Shown one piece after another: positions 18,131 through 27,886 of a DNA stretch of 64,000 nt (position 1 is the first letter of the stretch; each line of letters starts with the position of its first letter). The translations under genes and the position numbers were made by a program. The notes beneath the pieces were generated by a model. The model worked only from the letters and a program-made list of their open reading frames with translations, did no database searches and had not been told where the DNA came from. The stretch is taken from positions 1 to 64,000 of the forward strand of contig NZ_VLKR01000001.1 in the NCBI RefSeq assembly GCF_007830445.1. The letters run 5' to 3'. The stretch is from Sphingobacterium siyangense (GTDB lineage Bacteria; Bacteroidota; Bacteroidia; Sphingobacteriales; Sphingobacteriaceae).

Positions 18131-20047
18131 TTATTTATAGCTCCTTACAGTTGGTTGTATCTCTTCAAAAATTAATGGTTCCCGAATTAGCTCAGGTTCT
18201 TGCCCCTCTCCCTTCCAGGCCCAAGCGGAAATAAACTGGTATTCAGCGTCATTCCGTAATGCCTCCCCATCTGCAGTCTGATATTCCTCCCGGAAATGTG
18301 CCCCACAGGATTCGTTCCGCGTCAACGCATCATAACACATCAATTCTCCAATTTCAAAGTAATCGGCTACACGTCCAGCTTTTTCCAATTCCGTATTTAA
18401 GGTATTGGCTTCACCACTAACAATAACATCTTTATAAAACTCTTGCTTCAGCCTATTAATCTCCACAATAGCATAACGGAGGCCTTTCTCATTACGCGCG
18501 AGCCCACAATAGTCATAGAGTATTTTACCCAGTGTTTTATGAAAATAATCCACGGTTTTACTGCCTTTAATCTTTAAAAATCGATCAATTTGCGCCCGAA
18601 CACCTACCTCTGCACGTTCAAACTCAATATGGTCTGTAGAAATTTTGCCCGTGTGAATATCGTTTGCCAAATAATTTGCAATCGTATAGGGTGCAATAAA
18701 ATAACCATCCACAGAGGCTTGGAGCAAGGAATTGGCACCCAATCTATTTGCACCGTGGTCTGCAAAATTAGCTTCACCTAACGCAAATAAACCCGGCAGG
18801 CTTGTCATCAGCTCATAATCTATCCATAATCCCCCCATTGAAAAATGGGCGGAAGGTGAAATCATCATCGGTTCTTTATAAGCATCATATCCCGTAATCT
18901 TTTCATACATATCGAACAGATTACCATATTTCTCTTGTATTTTCTGTTTCCCCTGTTCTCTAATAGCTTTCGCAAAATCAAGGTAAACAGCATTTTTAAG
19001 TGGACCAATCCCAAAGCCAGCATCAATCCGTTCTTTGGCCGCTCGAGATGAAATGTCCCTTGGAGCAAGATTACCAAATGCGGGATAACGACGCTCTAAA
19101 TAGTAATCTCTCTCTTCCTCAGGAATAGCGTTCGGTTCCCGCTTCTCATCTTCTTTCAAAGGAACCCAAATCCTTCCATCATTACGTAACGACTCTGACA
19201 TTAGTGTTAATTTAGACTGATAATCGCCAGACTGCGGCAACGAAGTCGGATGAATCTGAATCCAGCTCGGGGAGGCCATTAATGCCCCCTTCTTGTGTGC
19301 CCGCCAAATGGCAGAGCCATTACAGCCCATTGCTAGTGTCGATAGATAATAAATTTTACCGTACCCTCCAGTTGCCAATATAACGGTATGTGCAGCGTGT
19401 CGTTCAAGCTCCCCTGTATCAAGATTTCGAACAATAACGCCACGGGCCTTTCCATCTATTACAACGATGTCGAGCATTTCATGTCTGGAGAAAAGCTGTA
19501 CGGCACCTTTGCCGACCTGACGCATAAGTGCCTGATACGCTCCCAAAAGAAGCTGCTGTCCAGTTTGACCTCTCGCATAGAATGTACGACTTACATGTAC
19601 ACCTCCGAAAGATCGATTGTTCAGATAACCTCCATATTCACGACCGAAGGGAACACCCTGTGCAACTGCCTGGTCGATTAAATTGAGCGAACATTCGGCC
19701 ATACGATAGACGTTGGCCTCACGGGCACGAAAATCACCGCCCTTTAGCGTATCAACAAACATACGATAAACACTGTCCCCGTCATTTTTATAATTTTTTG
19801 CAGCATTTACACCACCTTGAGCAGCCACAGAATGTGCCCTTCTCGGACTGTCCTGAAAGCAGAAGGATTTTACCTGATACCCCATCTCCCCAAGAGAAGC
19901 CGCTATGGAGCTACCTGCCAGTCCGGTTCCGATAACGATAACATCCAGTTTTTTACGATTTGCAGGATTAACAAGCTTGGCAGTCTTTTTATAACGAGTC
20001 CATTTTTGATCCAATGGTCCATCCGGTATTTTTGAATTTAATGTCAT
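18131..20047 (-). CDS. sdhA: Succinate dehydrogenase/fumarate reductase flavoprotein subunit
   Basis: A 638-residue catalytic subunit with covalently bound FAD. The N-terminal Rossmann motif is [19 protein letters not shown], and the FAD-attachment histidine lies in [13 protein letters not shown]. The later segments [21 protein letters not shown] and [15 protein letters not shown] belong to the substrate and FAD sites. The length fits the Bacteroidota/B. subtilis type B enzymes. It sits between sdhC (13 bases) and sdhB (11 bases). Confidence 0.96.
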   Translation of the reverse strand: MTLNSKIPDGPLDQKWTRYKKTAKLVNPANRKKLDVIVIGTGLAGSSIAASLGEMGYQVKSFCFQDSPRRAHSVAAQGGVNAAKNYKNDGDSVYRMFVDTLKGGDFRAREANVYRMAECSLNLIDQAVAQGVPFGREYGGYLNNRSFGGVHVSRTFYARGQTGQQLLLGAYQALMRQVGKGAVQLFSRHEMLDIVVIDGKARGVIVRNLDTGELERHAAHTVILATGGYGKIYYLSTLAMGCNGSAIWRAHKKGALMASPSWIQIHPTSLPQSGDYQSKLTLMSESLRNDGRIWVPLKEDEKREPNAIPEEERDYYLERRYPAFGNLAPRDISSRAAKERIDAGFGIGPLKNAVYLDFAKAIREQGKQKIQEKYGNLFDMYEKITGYDAYKEPMMISPSAHFSMGGLWIDYELMTSLPGLFALGEANFADHGANRLGANSLLQASVDGYFIAPYTIANYLANDIHTGKISTDHIEFERAEVGVRAQIDRFLKIKGSKTVDYFHKTLGKILYDYCGLARNEKGLRYAIVEINRLKQEFYKDVIVSGEANTLNTELEKAGRVADYFEIGELMCYDALTRNESCGAHFREEYQTADGEALRNDAEYQFISAWAWKGEGQEPELIREPLIFEEIQPTVRSYK

Positions 20048-20059
20048 AACTTCTCCCCC

Positions 20060-20716
20060 TTATTTAACTGTAAAAAATATATAAATAGGCATCAAAGCGA
20101 AACCAATGCTGATGATGACCGAATAGCTGATACCAATAATCTTAAACCATTTAACAAATTTGGGATGGAATAAGCCTAAAGTTCGAATCGCACTATGGAT
20201 CCCATGAATAAGATGATAACATAAGGCAACCATCGATAAAACGTAAATAAGGACATACCACCATTGCTGAAAAACCTCGATTACAAGTACATATAGATCC
20301 TTGTTACCGCGTTCATCAAGTGGAGGAGCGCCAAATTTGTACACGTACCAAAAATTCTGGAAATGGATAACTAAAAAAATGAGGATCAGGGTCCCTAAAA
20401 TCCCCATATTGCGCGAATACCACTTACTTGCTCTTCCCCGATGATCTGAAACATAGTGGGCACCGGTCTTTTTATTCTTTACGGTGATGATCAATCCGTC
20501 CAACGCATGCAAAATAATGCTGGCATAGAGTACGTAAGAAATAATTTTGATCAAGATATTGCCTGCCAAAAAATGGGAGTAGGCATTAAATTGTAGATGT
20601 GCTTGTTCCTGCGGTAAGAATAGCTGTAAGTTCCCTAAAAAGTGAATCAGTAAAAAGAACGCTAAAAATAAACCCGTCAGACACATAAGCATCTTCTTTG
20701 ACAATGTAGATAACAT
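20060..20716 (-). CDS. sdhC: Succinate dehydrogenase cytochrome b subunit, type B
   Basis: A 218-residue membrane anchor with five predicted transmembrane helices. Histidines in LIHFLG, YSHFLAG, ILHALDG, VIHFQNFW and YHLIHGIH are suited to bind two haems b, as in the single-subunit type B anchors of B. subtilis and Wolinella. It transfers electrons between SdhB and (mena)quinone. The start at 20716 (MLSTLSKKM) gives a normal N-terminus and lies 15 bases after the transporter gene. Confidence 0.92.
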   Translation of the reverse strand: MLSTLSKKMLMCLTGLFLAFFLLIHFLGNLQLFLPQEQAHLQFNAYSHFLAGNILIKIISYVLYASIILHALDGLIITVKNKKTGAHYVSDHRGRASKWYSRNMGILGTLILIFLVIHFQNFWYVYKFGAPPLDERGNKDLYVLVIEVFQQWWYVLIYVLSMVALCYHLIHGIHSAIRTLGLFHPKFVKWFKIIGISYSVIISIGFALMPIYIFFTVK

Positions 20717-20731
20717 AATAAGATCTTAATT

Positions 20732-22162
20732 TTAATAATAGCCTATAACCTTCATCCACAATCCACCAACGCCCATATAAATCACCAATAACACGATACC
20801 AATTTCCAGTCCACGCAGCCACCATGATTTTAAATCGACATATCCGCTTCCAAAAAATACCGGTGCAGGGCCGTGGCCATAATGTGTCAAAACACCATAG
20901 ATAGAGCCCAGGAATCCAAGCATCATTGCAAGCAACATTGGCGGAATACCCAAAGAAACACCAACCCCCAACAAGGCCGCATACATAGCCGCAACATGGG
21001 CGGTAGCACTCGCAAAAATGTAGTGACTAAAGAAATAAACAAGAATGATTACCGGAAAGGCTATTTGCCAACTTAAATCACCAATCTGTACTTTGATCAG
21101 GTCGCTAAACCAGCCGATAAAGCCAAGCTCATTTAAGGAACTGGCCATCATAACCAAAACAGCAAACCAAACAATCGTATCCCATGCTCCTTTTTCGGCT
21201 TTAACATCCTCCCAGGTCAAGACAGAGGTCAGTAAAAGTAGTGTCAAACCGATGAAGGCTGTGGTTGTAGCATCAATTGAAAAAGAACCACCAAAAATCC
21301 ATAATGCCAATAAGATAAAGAACGCCAAAAGCATTAACCATTCATTCCTGGAAATTGGTCCCATCTCTTTTAATTTCTGCGCCGCCATCTTAGGTGCATC
21401 ACCTGTTTTTTTCAATTCAGGTGGATATAACTTATAAAGAACAAGCGGTACTACAAAAAATGCGACAATACCGGGTATAAATCCAGCAATCGCCCAGGAC
21501 ATCCAGGTAATATCAATTCCTAGGTTCGCAGCAAATTTTTGACACATTGGATTACTGGCCGTTCCCGTCAAAAACATCGAAGAAGCAATTAGATTCATAT
21601 AATAACTATTTAAAGTTAAATAGGATCCCAATTTTCGATGTGTCTCTGGCTTATCTGGAACAGAATCAAAACTAATTGCCATCGATTTCATAATGGGGTA
21701 AATAATCCCTCCCCCTCGGGCTGTATTACTAGGAATCGCCGGAGCCAAACAAACATCCGCCAAGCCCAATCCATAAGCAAGTCCTAATGAACTCTTTCCA
21801 AAAACTCGAATAAAAAGAAAGGCAATTCGATTTCCCAGTCCAGTTTTAATAAAACCCCGGGCAATGAAAAAGGAGATACCAATCAACCAAATTACCTTAT
21901 CTCCGAAACCCGTCAAAGCTTTAGTAATCGACTTACCCGCATCTCCAGGGGCTAATACTTGTGTCAGGGCCGTAAACGCGATGGCCATCATACACATGGT
22001 ACCCATTGGAGCTGCTTTTAAAATAATCCCAAGAATGGTTGCAGCGAAAATTGCAAATAAATGCCAGGCTTCCGGACTGACGCCTTTCGGTATTGGGATA
22101 AACCATAAAATGAGTGCTACTAGAAAAGTAATGGCAACATTTTTAATACTGATTTCTTTCAT
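20732..22162 (-). CDS. DASS-family (SLC13/CitT-like) di/tricarboxylate transporter
   Basis: A 476-residue inner-membrane transporter with about twelve hydrophobic segments. Family features include the SNT-type motif in PAIPSNTARGGGI near residue 140 and FLTGTASNPMCQK near residue 205, matching the substrate/Na+ clamshell loops of the DASS family (CitT, SdcS, NaDC). Substrates in the family are succinate, fumarate, malate, citrate, tartrate or 2-oxoglutarate. Being co-transcribed between a porin and sdhCAB points to succinate, fumarate or malate; this is inference from context. Confidence 0.88.
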   Translation of the reverse strand: MKEISIKNVAITFLVALILWFIPIPKGVSPEAWHLFAIFAATILGIILKAAPMGTMCMMAIAFTALTQVLAPGDAGKSITKALTGFGDKVIWLIGISFFIARGFIKTGLGNRIAFLFIRVFGKSSLGLAYGLGLADVCLAPAIPSNTARGGGIIYPIMKSMAISFDSVPDKPETHRKLGSYLTLNSYYMNLIASSMFLTGTASNPMCQKFAANLGIDITWMSWAIAGFIPGIVAFFVVPLVLYKLYPPELKKTGDAPKMAAQKLKEMGPISRNEWLMLLAFFILLALWIFGGSFSIDATTTAFIGLTLLLLTSVLTWEDVKAEKGAWDTIVWFAVLVMMASSLNELGFIGWFSDLIKVQIGDLSWQIAFPVIILVYFFSHYIFASATAHVAAMYAALLGVGVSLGIPPMLLAMMLGFLGSIYGVLTHYGHGPAPVFFGSGYVDLKSWWLRGLEIGIVLLVIYMGVGGLWMKVIGYY

Positions 22163-22182
22163 GATAAACGTAGTTTAATAGA

Positions 22183-23349
22183 TTAGAATCGACTTTGTAC
22201 TTGGACAATAAATAAATTTTTGTTGAATTCGCTGGTATTCTCTGTCTGCTTTTTATATCGGTCCAATTGAAGTCCCAACTGTATCCTTGCACCATAATTT
22301 TTTAAAAATTCCAAACCAAACATCGGCGTATATGTTTGACGCGCATTTGCATTGAGTTTATAATTAGGATCAATGTATTCATATCGACAAGATAGCTCGA
22401 AAGCGCTTAAATTGAAATAATTTACTTCATACCTTAAGTTTGGTAGAAAGTAGATGCCGCGGACCAAATAGTCACTCAACTTGGATGTTCGCGCACTTTC
22501 TTCCAAAGAATAATACAGGTTATGATTGATCGCCTGCTTTGCTTCCAGTTGCATATCAAGATTCCATCGTTTGCCAAAACTGACATTACCAGTTAGATCT
22601 ACCCCCAATGCATGTACCTGTTTCTTCATCACATCGCCAACGCCACCATTAAGTCCTAAATTGACACCGTACTTCTTTGAAAGTCCAAAAACCAGACGAG
22701 TGGCATATTGCTTACCATTATCGTTATCAACAACTTGATTCTTCCCGTTCCCATTCACCACAGATAGGGAATAACTAAAGGGCATATCGCCTAGCGTAGT
22801 CTCGCCTGTCGCAGCAACCCCGATTTGAAAACTTGCCCAACCTAATTTACCGAATTCAAGATACTGGTTCGACCAGTCCAAAGATTTGATGATGTCAATA
22901 GGATAAGTTTCCTCGATGCCAAACCAAGGACGAAATTGGCCCACTGTGATTGCCAATTTGGGACTAAATGTATATTTCAAGTAGGCATTTTCGAGCACTT
23001 TTGTTTTGGGATCACTTTTGAAATCGGCAAGGTTAGCTAATACGGCAACTTCAGTACGCTTACTAATTTGAGCGCGCATCTGTACCCGCATATATTTCAC
23101 CATAAAATTGTTATCCGTACCTGAGCCATCACTGTGATGTAGCCCGTTGACATCGACATCTTTTGTAGCACTAACAAGGTAACGGGCCTGAAACAAACCT
23201 TTCACCTGAAGCTTGGGATAAGTCGTGTCATCTTTTTTTTGTTGCACAGAATCAACTTTATGCTCTTGTACAGTACCTGGTTCTTGCCCTTTGACCAAGG
23301 TATAGCTCAATAAACATGCAATAGAAATTGGAATGTAGCGTTTCTTCAT
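22183..23349 (-). CDS. Outer-membrane porin, phosphate-selective porin O/P-like
   Basis: A 388-residue exported beta-barrel protein: signal peptide KKRYIPISIACLLSYTLVKGQ, a short charged linker, then alternating amphipathic strands and a C-terminal aromatic (VQVQSRF). FMVKYMRVQMRAQISKRTEV and ITVGQFRPWFGIEE (spans named only) resemble the OprO/OprP family. It is the first gene of the operon, 20 bases ahead of the DASS transporter, so it probably lets dicarboxylates rather than phosphate cross the outer membrane. Porin fold is confident, substrate inferred. Confidence 0.82.
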   Translation of the reverse strand: MKKRYIPISIACLLSYTLVKGQEPGTVQEHKVDSVQQKKDDTTYPKLQVKGLFQARYLVSATKDVDVNGLHHSDGSGTDNNFMVKYMRVQMRAQISKRTEVAVLANLADFKSDPKTKVLENAYLKYTFSPKLAITVGQFRPWFGIEETYPIDIIKSLDWSNQYLEFGKLGWASFQIGVAATGETTLGDMPFSYSLSVVNGNGKNQVVDNDNGKQYATRLVFGLSKKYGVNLGLNGGVGDVMKKQVHALGVDLTGNVSFGKRWNLDMQLEAKQAINHNLYYSLEESARTSKLSDYLVRGIYFLPNLRYEVNYFNLSAFELSCRYEYIDPNYKLNANARQTYTPMFGLEFLKNYGARIQLGLQLDRYKKQTENTSEFNKNLFIVQVQSRF

Positions 23350-23672
23350 ACTTAAACAATTTTTTTCTTAGCCAGTAGCCCAGCTTACTTCTCATTGTTA
23401 ATAATCTTGTCGTTCTAAATCTAATGTTGTAGGTACAACACATAGCTTAAAAAAATGTTTTGTTATTCTAATAAAATTTAATAACTGTAAGAAAATCAAA
23501 CAGATTAAAAAAAGATCAGGTATAAATTCCACGTTTTTATGTAATTTCACAAGCGAATTTCAATACAATCTAAATTTAAAACCTATAGATTGATCTTTTT
23601 ATGAATTTTGTTCTTCATGAAAAAACTTCATCATTTAAATATGTAATACATTTTAGAATCGATAAATATATT

Positions 23673-25064
23673 ATGAAAGAAAAACTAATCAGAACATGCT
23701 TTATTGGCCTTGCGCTCCTTTTGATCCAAAGCTTTTCAGTATCAGGCGTTCACGCCACAGACAAAGAAAAACCCGCTATGTTTTGGACCTGGCTAGATTA
23801 CAACGCCAAAACAAACTTTGATTCTATTTGCCGTGAGATGAACTATCTGGGGATCGATGGCGTGATGTTAAATGCTGCTAGTCCAGATGAGTATCGTGTA
23901 GCGATTCCCATTGCAAAAAAATATGGCATTCAAGTTATCGCCTGGCTTTGGACGATGAACCTGGAACATGATAGAGATAAAATACTCAAAGAACATCCAG
24001 ATTGGTTCAGCGTCAATCGCAACGGAAAAAGTCTCGCAGATACCACTGCATACGTTGGTTATTATAAGTTTTTATCGCCTGTAGTACCAGGAGTAAAAGA
24101 ATACATCAAAAAGAAAATTGAATCCTATTGTGAAGTTGAGGGATTGGAGGGTATCTCTATTGACTACAACCGTTATGTGGATGTTGTCCTCCCCACAACC
24201 CTTTGGCCTAAATACAATATTGTCCAAGATCGCGAGTATCCCGCTTGGGATTACGGATACCATCCCATTGCTATAGAAAAATTTAAAAAACAATATGGCT
24301 ATGACCCTCGTGCACAAAAAGATCCATCGAAAGATCTCAAATGGCGCCAATTTCGTTGCGATCAGATAACAGATATCGCCAATATGATTGCAGAAATTGT
24401 TCATTCTCATGGCAAAACAATGGCGGCATCCCCTTTCCCGACCCCCAAAATGGCTTCACGTATGGTACGTCAAGATTGGGGTAAGTGGAATTTAGATGTT
24501 GTTTTTCCGATGGTGTACAGCAATTTTTATACAGAAGATCCAAGCTTTATTAGCGATTGTACCTTAGAAAATGTGCGCGACAAAGGTGCAAATACGACCT
24601 TATACTGTGGGTTGATGGCTAAAAATAATGAGGAAATATTTACCGATATGGATGAAGCGCTAAATAATGGTGCGCAGGGAATTTCTATTTTTACCATCCA
24701 TAGCCTAAAAGATCCTCAAATCAAGGAAAAATTCAGAGCCTATACAGCTGCTGCGAAAGCGAGAAAAGCTCAAAATAATGGAACTTTAACACGCTTGGCG
24801 CACGTGAAAATCGAAAATAATCCCTTCAAAAAAGAAGGAATTATGAAATTAATCAACCAAAAGATACAAGATTTGGTCCGTTCAGAAAACCCTGCTGCGA
24901 GCCCGATAGCATTATCAAAATATAAAAAAATAGATGCATATGATGTGACTCAAAAATACCTGGTTACTGATAAAGTGAGCAAAAAGAATTTTTACGTCAC
25001 CTTCTTTTTCTATGGCGGTATACTTTCCGGTTGGAATGTTGATCCAGCTCCAAATGCAGCCTAA
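23673..25064 (+). CDS. Secreted glycoside-hydrolase-like protein, GHL10/DUF187 type
   Basis: A 463-residue exported TIM-barrel protein resembling the GHL10 group. Signal peptide at residues 1-28 (FIGLALLLIQSFSVSGVHA), then FWTWLDYNAKTNFDSICREM, YGIQVIAWLWTMN, LEGISIDYNRYVDV (candidate catalytic Asp in SIDYNRY) and LDVVFPMVYSNFY, which follow the alternating strands of an alpha-amylase-like barrel. I start at ATG 23673, where the signal peptide begins; the frame is open from 23601. GHL10 proteins are presumed glycosidases acting on envelope or host glycans, but the substrate is not established. A terminator follows at 25081-25122. Confidence 0.8.
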   Translation: MKEKLIRTCFIGLALLLIQSFSVSGVHATDKEKPAMFWTWLDYNAKTNFDSICREMNYLGIDGVMLNAASPDEYRVAIPIAKKYGIQVIAWLWTMNLEHDRDKILKEHPDWFSVNRNGKSLADTTAYVGYYKFLSPVVPGVKEYIKKKIESYCEVEGLEGISIDYNRYVDVVLPTTLWPKYNIVQDREYPAWDYGYHPIAIEKFKKQYGYDPRAQKDPSKDLKWRQFRCDQITDIANMIAEIVHSHGKTMAASPFPTPKMASRMVRQDWGKWNLDVVFPMVYSNFYTEDPSFISDCTLENVRDKGANTTLYCGLMAKNNEEIFTDMDEALNNGAQGISIFTIHSLKDPQIKEKFRAYTAAAKARKAQNNGTLTRLAHVKIENNPFKKEGIMKLINQKIQDLVRSENPAASPIALSKYKKIDAYDVTQKYLVTDKVSKKNFYVTFFFYGGILSGWNVDPAPNAA

Positions 25065-25080
25065 GGGATGACCTACTAGG

Positions 25081-25122
25081 AAGAGGTGCTAAAATGTTAT
25101 CTATTTAGGACCTCTTTTCTTT
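25081..25122 (+). terminator. Terminator after the GHL10 gene
   Basis: AAGAGGT (25081-25087) pairs with ACCTCTT (25110-25116), reinforced by TAAA/TTTA inside, and is followed by TTCTTTTT. Confidence 0.7.
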
Positions 25123-25138
25123 TTAATACACTGTTCCC

Positions 25139-25146
25139 TATCTTTG
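25139..25146 (+). promoter_or_regulatory. Bacteroidota -7 promoter box of the glutaminase gene
   Basis: TATCTTTG matches TAnnTTTG and lies 21 bases ahead of the ATG, just after the previous gene's terminator. The -33 region is AT-rich but not a clean match. Confidence 0.65.
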
Positions 25147-25167
25147 GAACGAACAAATAATTAAAAA

Positions 25168-26199
25168 ATGAGAAAAAATGTTAGGTTGGTAGCCTGTGTT
25201 ATAGGCTTGATATGTTGTGGATCAATTCCTGTAGCCTTTGCTCAAAATGGCATTCAAAATCAGCAGGATGCTAAAACCGCAATTATTGATAAAGCATTAT
25301 TGGATAAAATATTGGATAAAAATAGACAGTCGTTCAAAGAAGGTAAAGTAGCCGATTATATTCCGGAATTGGGTAAAGCCAACGCATCGTCCATCGCTCT
25401 TTCGGTTGTAAATAGTGATGGAACAATCGTTAGTATCGGAGATGTGCAACAAAGATTTACAATTCAGAGTATTTCAAAAATTGTTTCATTAATGGTCGCT
25501 GTATTGGAAAACGGAGAACGAAATATTTTTGATAAAATGGGGTACTTTGGTACAGACAAACCTTTCAATCATTTTGCGAATTTGGAAACATCGGGTAAAC
25601 CGCTCAATCCAATGATGAACGCTGGTGCCATTTTAACGACATCGCTTATTAAAGGAACAGGTGAGGAACCTTTTCTTAAAATACTCAATATGATTCGTTT
25701 TATAACAAATAATGAAAAGATTGAGTATAGTAAACCCGTATATAATTCGGAACGGGAGACTGGAAATCGAAACAGAGGTATGTTCTATCTGATGCGCAAC
25801 AATGGACTCATTGATGGTGAAGGTGAAGATAAACTAAATAATTATTTTAAACAGTGCTCAATTGAGATAACCGCAGAGGATCTAGCTAAAATAGGTTTCT
25901 TTTTTGCCAATCACTGCGTGCGTTATGACGGAAATAAGCAATACAATAATCCAAGTCTATCTCAGCTAGTTCAATCGCAAATGCTCATTGCAGGTATGTA
26001 CGAATTTAGCGGCGAATATGCCAGAACTGTGGGACTTCCAAGTAAATCGGGCGTGGGTGGTGGAATCGCGGTAAGTGTACCGAATAAAATGGGTATAGGG
26101 GCCTATAGTCCAGCCTTGGATCAACACGGTAACTCGGTAGCCGCTTATCGCATGATATTAGATTTGGTGAAAGAGAAATCACTAAGCCTCTTTTATTAA
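25168..26199 (+). CDS. glsA: Exported glutaminase
   Basis: A 343-residue serine-dependent beta-lactamase-fold glutaminase that hydrolyses L-glutamine to glutamate and ammonia. FTIQSISKIVSLMVA gives the SxxK nucleophile pair; NPMMNAGAI, SERETGNRNRGM and GVGGGIAVSVPNKMGIG are the conserved binding motifs. Unlike the usual cytoplasmic GlsA, it starts with a signal peptide (VRLVACVIGLICCGSIPVAFAQ), so it should act in the periplasm. It has its own promoter and is followed 27 bases later by a VOC protein. Confidence 0.93.
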   Translation: MRKNVRLVACVIGLICCGSIPVAFAQNGIQNQQDAKTAIIDKALLDKILDKNRQSFKEGKVADYIPELGKANASSIALSVVNSDGTIVSIGDVQQRFTIQSISKIVSLMVAVLENGERNIFDKMGYFGTDKPFNHFANLETSGKPLNPMMNAGAILTTSLIKGTGEEPFLKILNMIRFITNNEKIEYSKPVYNSERETGNRNRGMFYLMRNNGLIDGEGEDKLNNYFKQCSIEITAEDLAKIGFFFANHCVRYDGNKQYNNPSLSQLVQSQMLIAGMYEFSGEYARTVGLPSKSGVGGGIAVSVPNKMGIGAYSPALDQHGNSVAAYRMILDLVKEKSLSLFY

Positions 26200-26226
26200 C
26201 CTTAGTAAATTCTAGTTAACTATAAC

Positions 26227-26592
26227 ATGATACGGACAGAACCAATCATCGCAGTGGATAACGTTCCCAAAAGCTCACAATTCTACCAAAAGCTTTTAGG
26301 CTGTGCGAGTCAACATGGAGGAGAAACATTTGAAATTCTCACGGATAACGGAACTGTTATTCTCTGTTTACACAAATGGGGTGAACATGATCACCCTACT
26401 ATGCGGAATCAAATACATGCAGGGAATGGATTCATATTATTCTTTAGAGTAGACAATTTAAAGCAAATTTTCGAAAACGCTACTTTGCTAAATGCAGTCA
26501 TAGAGAAAGATATACATTACAATGAGAATTCTTTGAAGGATCAATTTATTCTACGTGACCCCGACAACTATTACCTGATTGTATCAGCCTAG
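26227..26592 (+). CDS. VOC-superfamily (glyoxalase/bleomycin-resistance-like) protein
   Basis: A 121-residue vicinal-oxygen-chelate protein with two beta-alpha-beta-beta-beta modules: PIIAVDNVPKSSQFYQKLLG opens the first and FILFFRVDNLKQIFENA the second, ending LRDPDNYYLIVSA. Such proteins bind metals or small ligands and may be isomerases, dioxygenases or drug-binding proteins. Metal ligands are not all obvious here. Probably co-transcribed with the glutaminase; no functional link is evident. Confidence 0.82.
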   Translation: MIRTEPIIAVDNVPKSSQFYQKLLGCASQHGGETFEILTDNGTVILCLHKWGEHDHPTMRNQIHAGNGFILFFRVDNLKQIFENATLLNAVIEKDIHYNENSLKDQFILRDPDNYYLIVSA

Positions 26593-26716
26593 TCAGATCT
26601 ATTTGTTTGTCAATCGCATACAGGATTGTATTCATCGGTAAAATCTCCGTTCTTAAACCAGTTTAACTTTTGTATTGAATGTTTGATGCAACTTTGTCTT
26701 ATCAAAATTTAAAACA

Positions 26717-27157
26717 ATGACCACACGATTTAATATTGCAAAAGTAGATGCAACCGCCTATAAGGCGATGATGGGATTGGAAACATATCTCAACGATATT
26801 TTTTTAAATCCTATTCAGAAGGAACTCATAAAAATACGTGCTTCACAGATCAATGGCTGCGCCTTTTGCTTAGATATGCACACGAAGGATGCACTGAAGT
26901 GTGGTGAAACTCCACAACGGATATTTTTATTAAATGCCTGGCGAGAAACGGATCTATTCACCGAGGAAGAACAGATATTGTTGGAGATGACAGAAGAGAT
27001 CACATTGATACATCAAAAGGGATTGACAGAAAGCACTTTTCAAAAAGCAAAAGAAATATTTGAAGAAAAGGAGATTGCACAGATTATTATGGCGATTATT
27101 ACCATAAATGCATGGAATAGAATTGGTATCAGTACCCATTTGGAACTATTAAAATAG
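26717..27157 (+). CDS. Carboxymuconolactone decarboxylase/AhpD-like protein
   Basis: A 146-residue all-helical protein of the CMD/AhpD superfamily. The redox motif CAFCLDMHTKDA (CxxC followed by the conserved histidine) and the later IIMAIITINAWNRIGIS segment are family hallmarks. The probable role is alkylhydroperoxidase-type peroxide reduction or a related thiol redox function in the cytosol. Upstream, CAACTTTG (26689-26696) is a near match to the -7 box. A good terminator follows. Confidence 0.87.
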   Translation: MTTRFNIAKVDATAYKAMMGLETYLNDIFLNPIQKELIKIRASQINGCAFCLDMHTKDALKCGETPQRIFLLNAWRETDLFTEEEQILLEMTEEITLIHQKGLTESTFQKAKEIFEEKEIAQIIMAIITINAWNRIGISTHLELLK

Positions 27158-27173
27158 TGCTAGAGACTTCGTT

Positions 27174-27207
27174 AAAAAGCTTCTTCTACGATTAGGAGAA
27201 GCTTTTT
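27174..27207. terminator. Rho-independent terminator after the AhpD-like gene
   Basis: A 14-bp stem with one G-T-type mismatch, arms 27174-27187 and 27194-27207, flanked by A and T runs. Confidence 0.85.
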
Positions 27208-27294
27208 CATTTACAAATAATTTCCTTTTATTTTCCTGTTAAAATCCCAATTATCATTTATCTTTATTAGGAAAACCTATATAAATACATGATT

Positions 27295-27807
27295 ATGAAA
27301 ATCATAAAAAAAATCCTCATTGTTTTAGCGGTCATCATCGCTATCCCCTTAATTACAGCGATCTTTGTCAGTAAAGACTTCTCGGCCCAAAGTGAGATCA
27401 CGATCAATAAGCCAAAGCAGGAAATGTTCAACTATGTAAAAATGCTTAAGAACCAAGACAACTTTGGTGTATGGCAGCTTTCAGACCCGGAAATGAAAAA
27501 AACTGAACAGGGTGTAGATGGTCAAGTTGGCTATAAATCCAGCTGGGATGGTAAGAAAGTTGGTAAAGGTTCACAGACTATTACAAAAATAGTCGATGGC
27601 GAAATGATCGAAACATCCCTCGATTTCGGCATGGGTGAACCAGCCAAGGGTTATTTCATCTTAAAAGAGATCTCGCCTAATCAAACCTCGGTGACTTGGG
27701 GGATTTCAGGAAAATCGCCCTATCCATGGAACTTTATGAACTTATTTATGAATATGAACAAAGATTTCGATCAGGGACTGAAAAATCTGAAAAATAGACT
27801 AAAATAG
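27295..27807 (+). CDS. Membrane-anchored SRPBCC (START-like) protein
   Basis: A 170-residue protein with one N-terminal transmembrane helix (IIKKILIVLAVIIAIPLITA) and a SRPBCC/polyketide-cyclase-like ligand-binding domain (residues about 30-165), with the closing pattern NMNKDFDQGLKNLKNRLK typical of Bacteroidota members. It probably binds a hydrophobic ligand; no catalytic residues are evident. I prefer the second ATG (27295); the first, at 27289, adds MI. Followed by a bidirectional terminator. Confidence 0.83.
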   Translation: MKIIKKILIVLAVIIAIPLITAIFVSKDFSAQSEITINKPKQEMFNYVKMLKNQDNFGVWQLSDPEMKKTEQGVDGQVGYKSSWDGKKVGKGSQTITKIVDGEMIETSLDFGMGEPAKGYFILKEISPNQTSVTWGISGKSPYPWNFMNLFMNMNKDFDQGLKNLKNRLK

Positions 27808-27824
27808 AGACTATACAAAGCAAA

Positions 27825-27863
27825 AAAAGGTGGTTAAAATAAACTTTACTTTAACCACCTTTT
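27825..27863. terminator. Bidirectional rho-independent terminator
   Basis: Perfect 14-bp stem (27825-27838 with 27850-27863), A-run and T-run on the two sides, between converging genes. Confidence 0.9.
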
Positions 27864-27886
27864 CTTATTTTTAAAAGGAACAAAAT

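Noticed and set aside
20586..20825. A 79-codon minus-strand frame overlapping sdhC and the transporter gene.
   Set aside because: It is out of frame with two well-supported genes and resembles no protein family.
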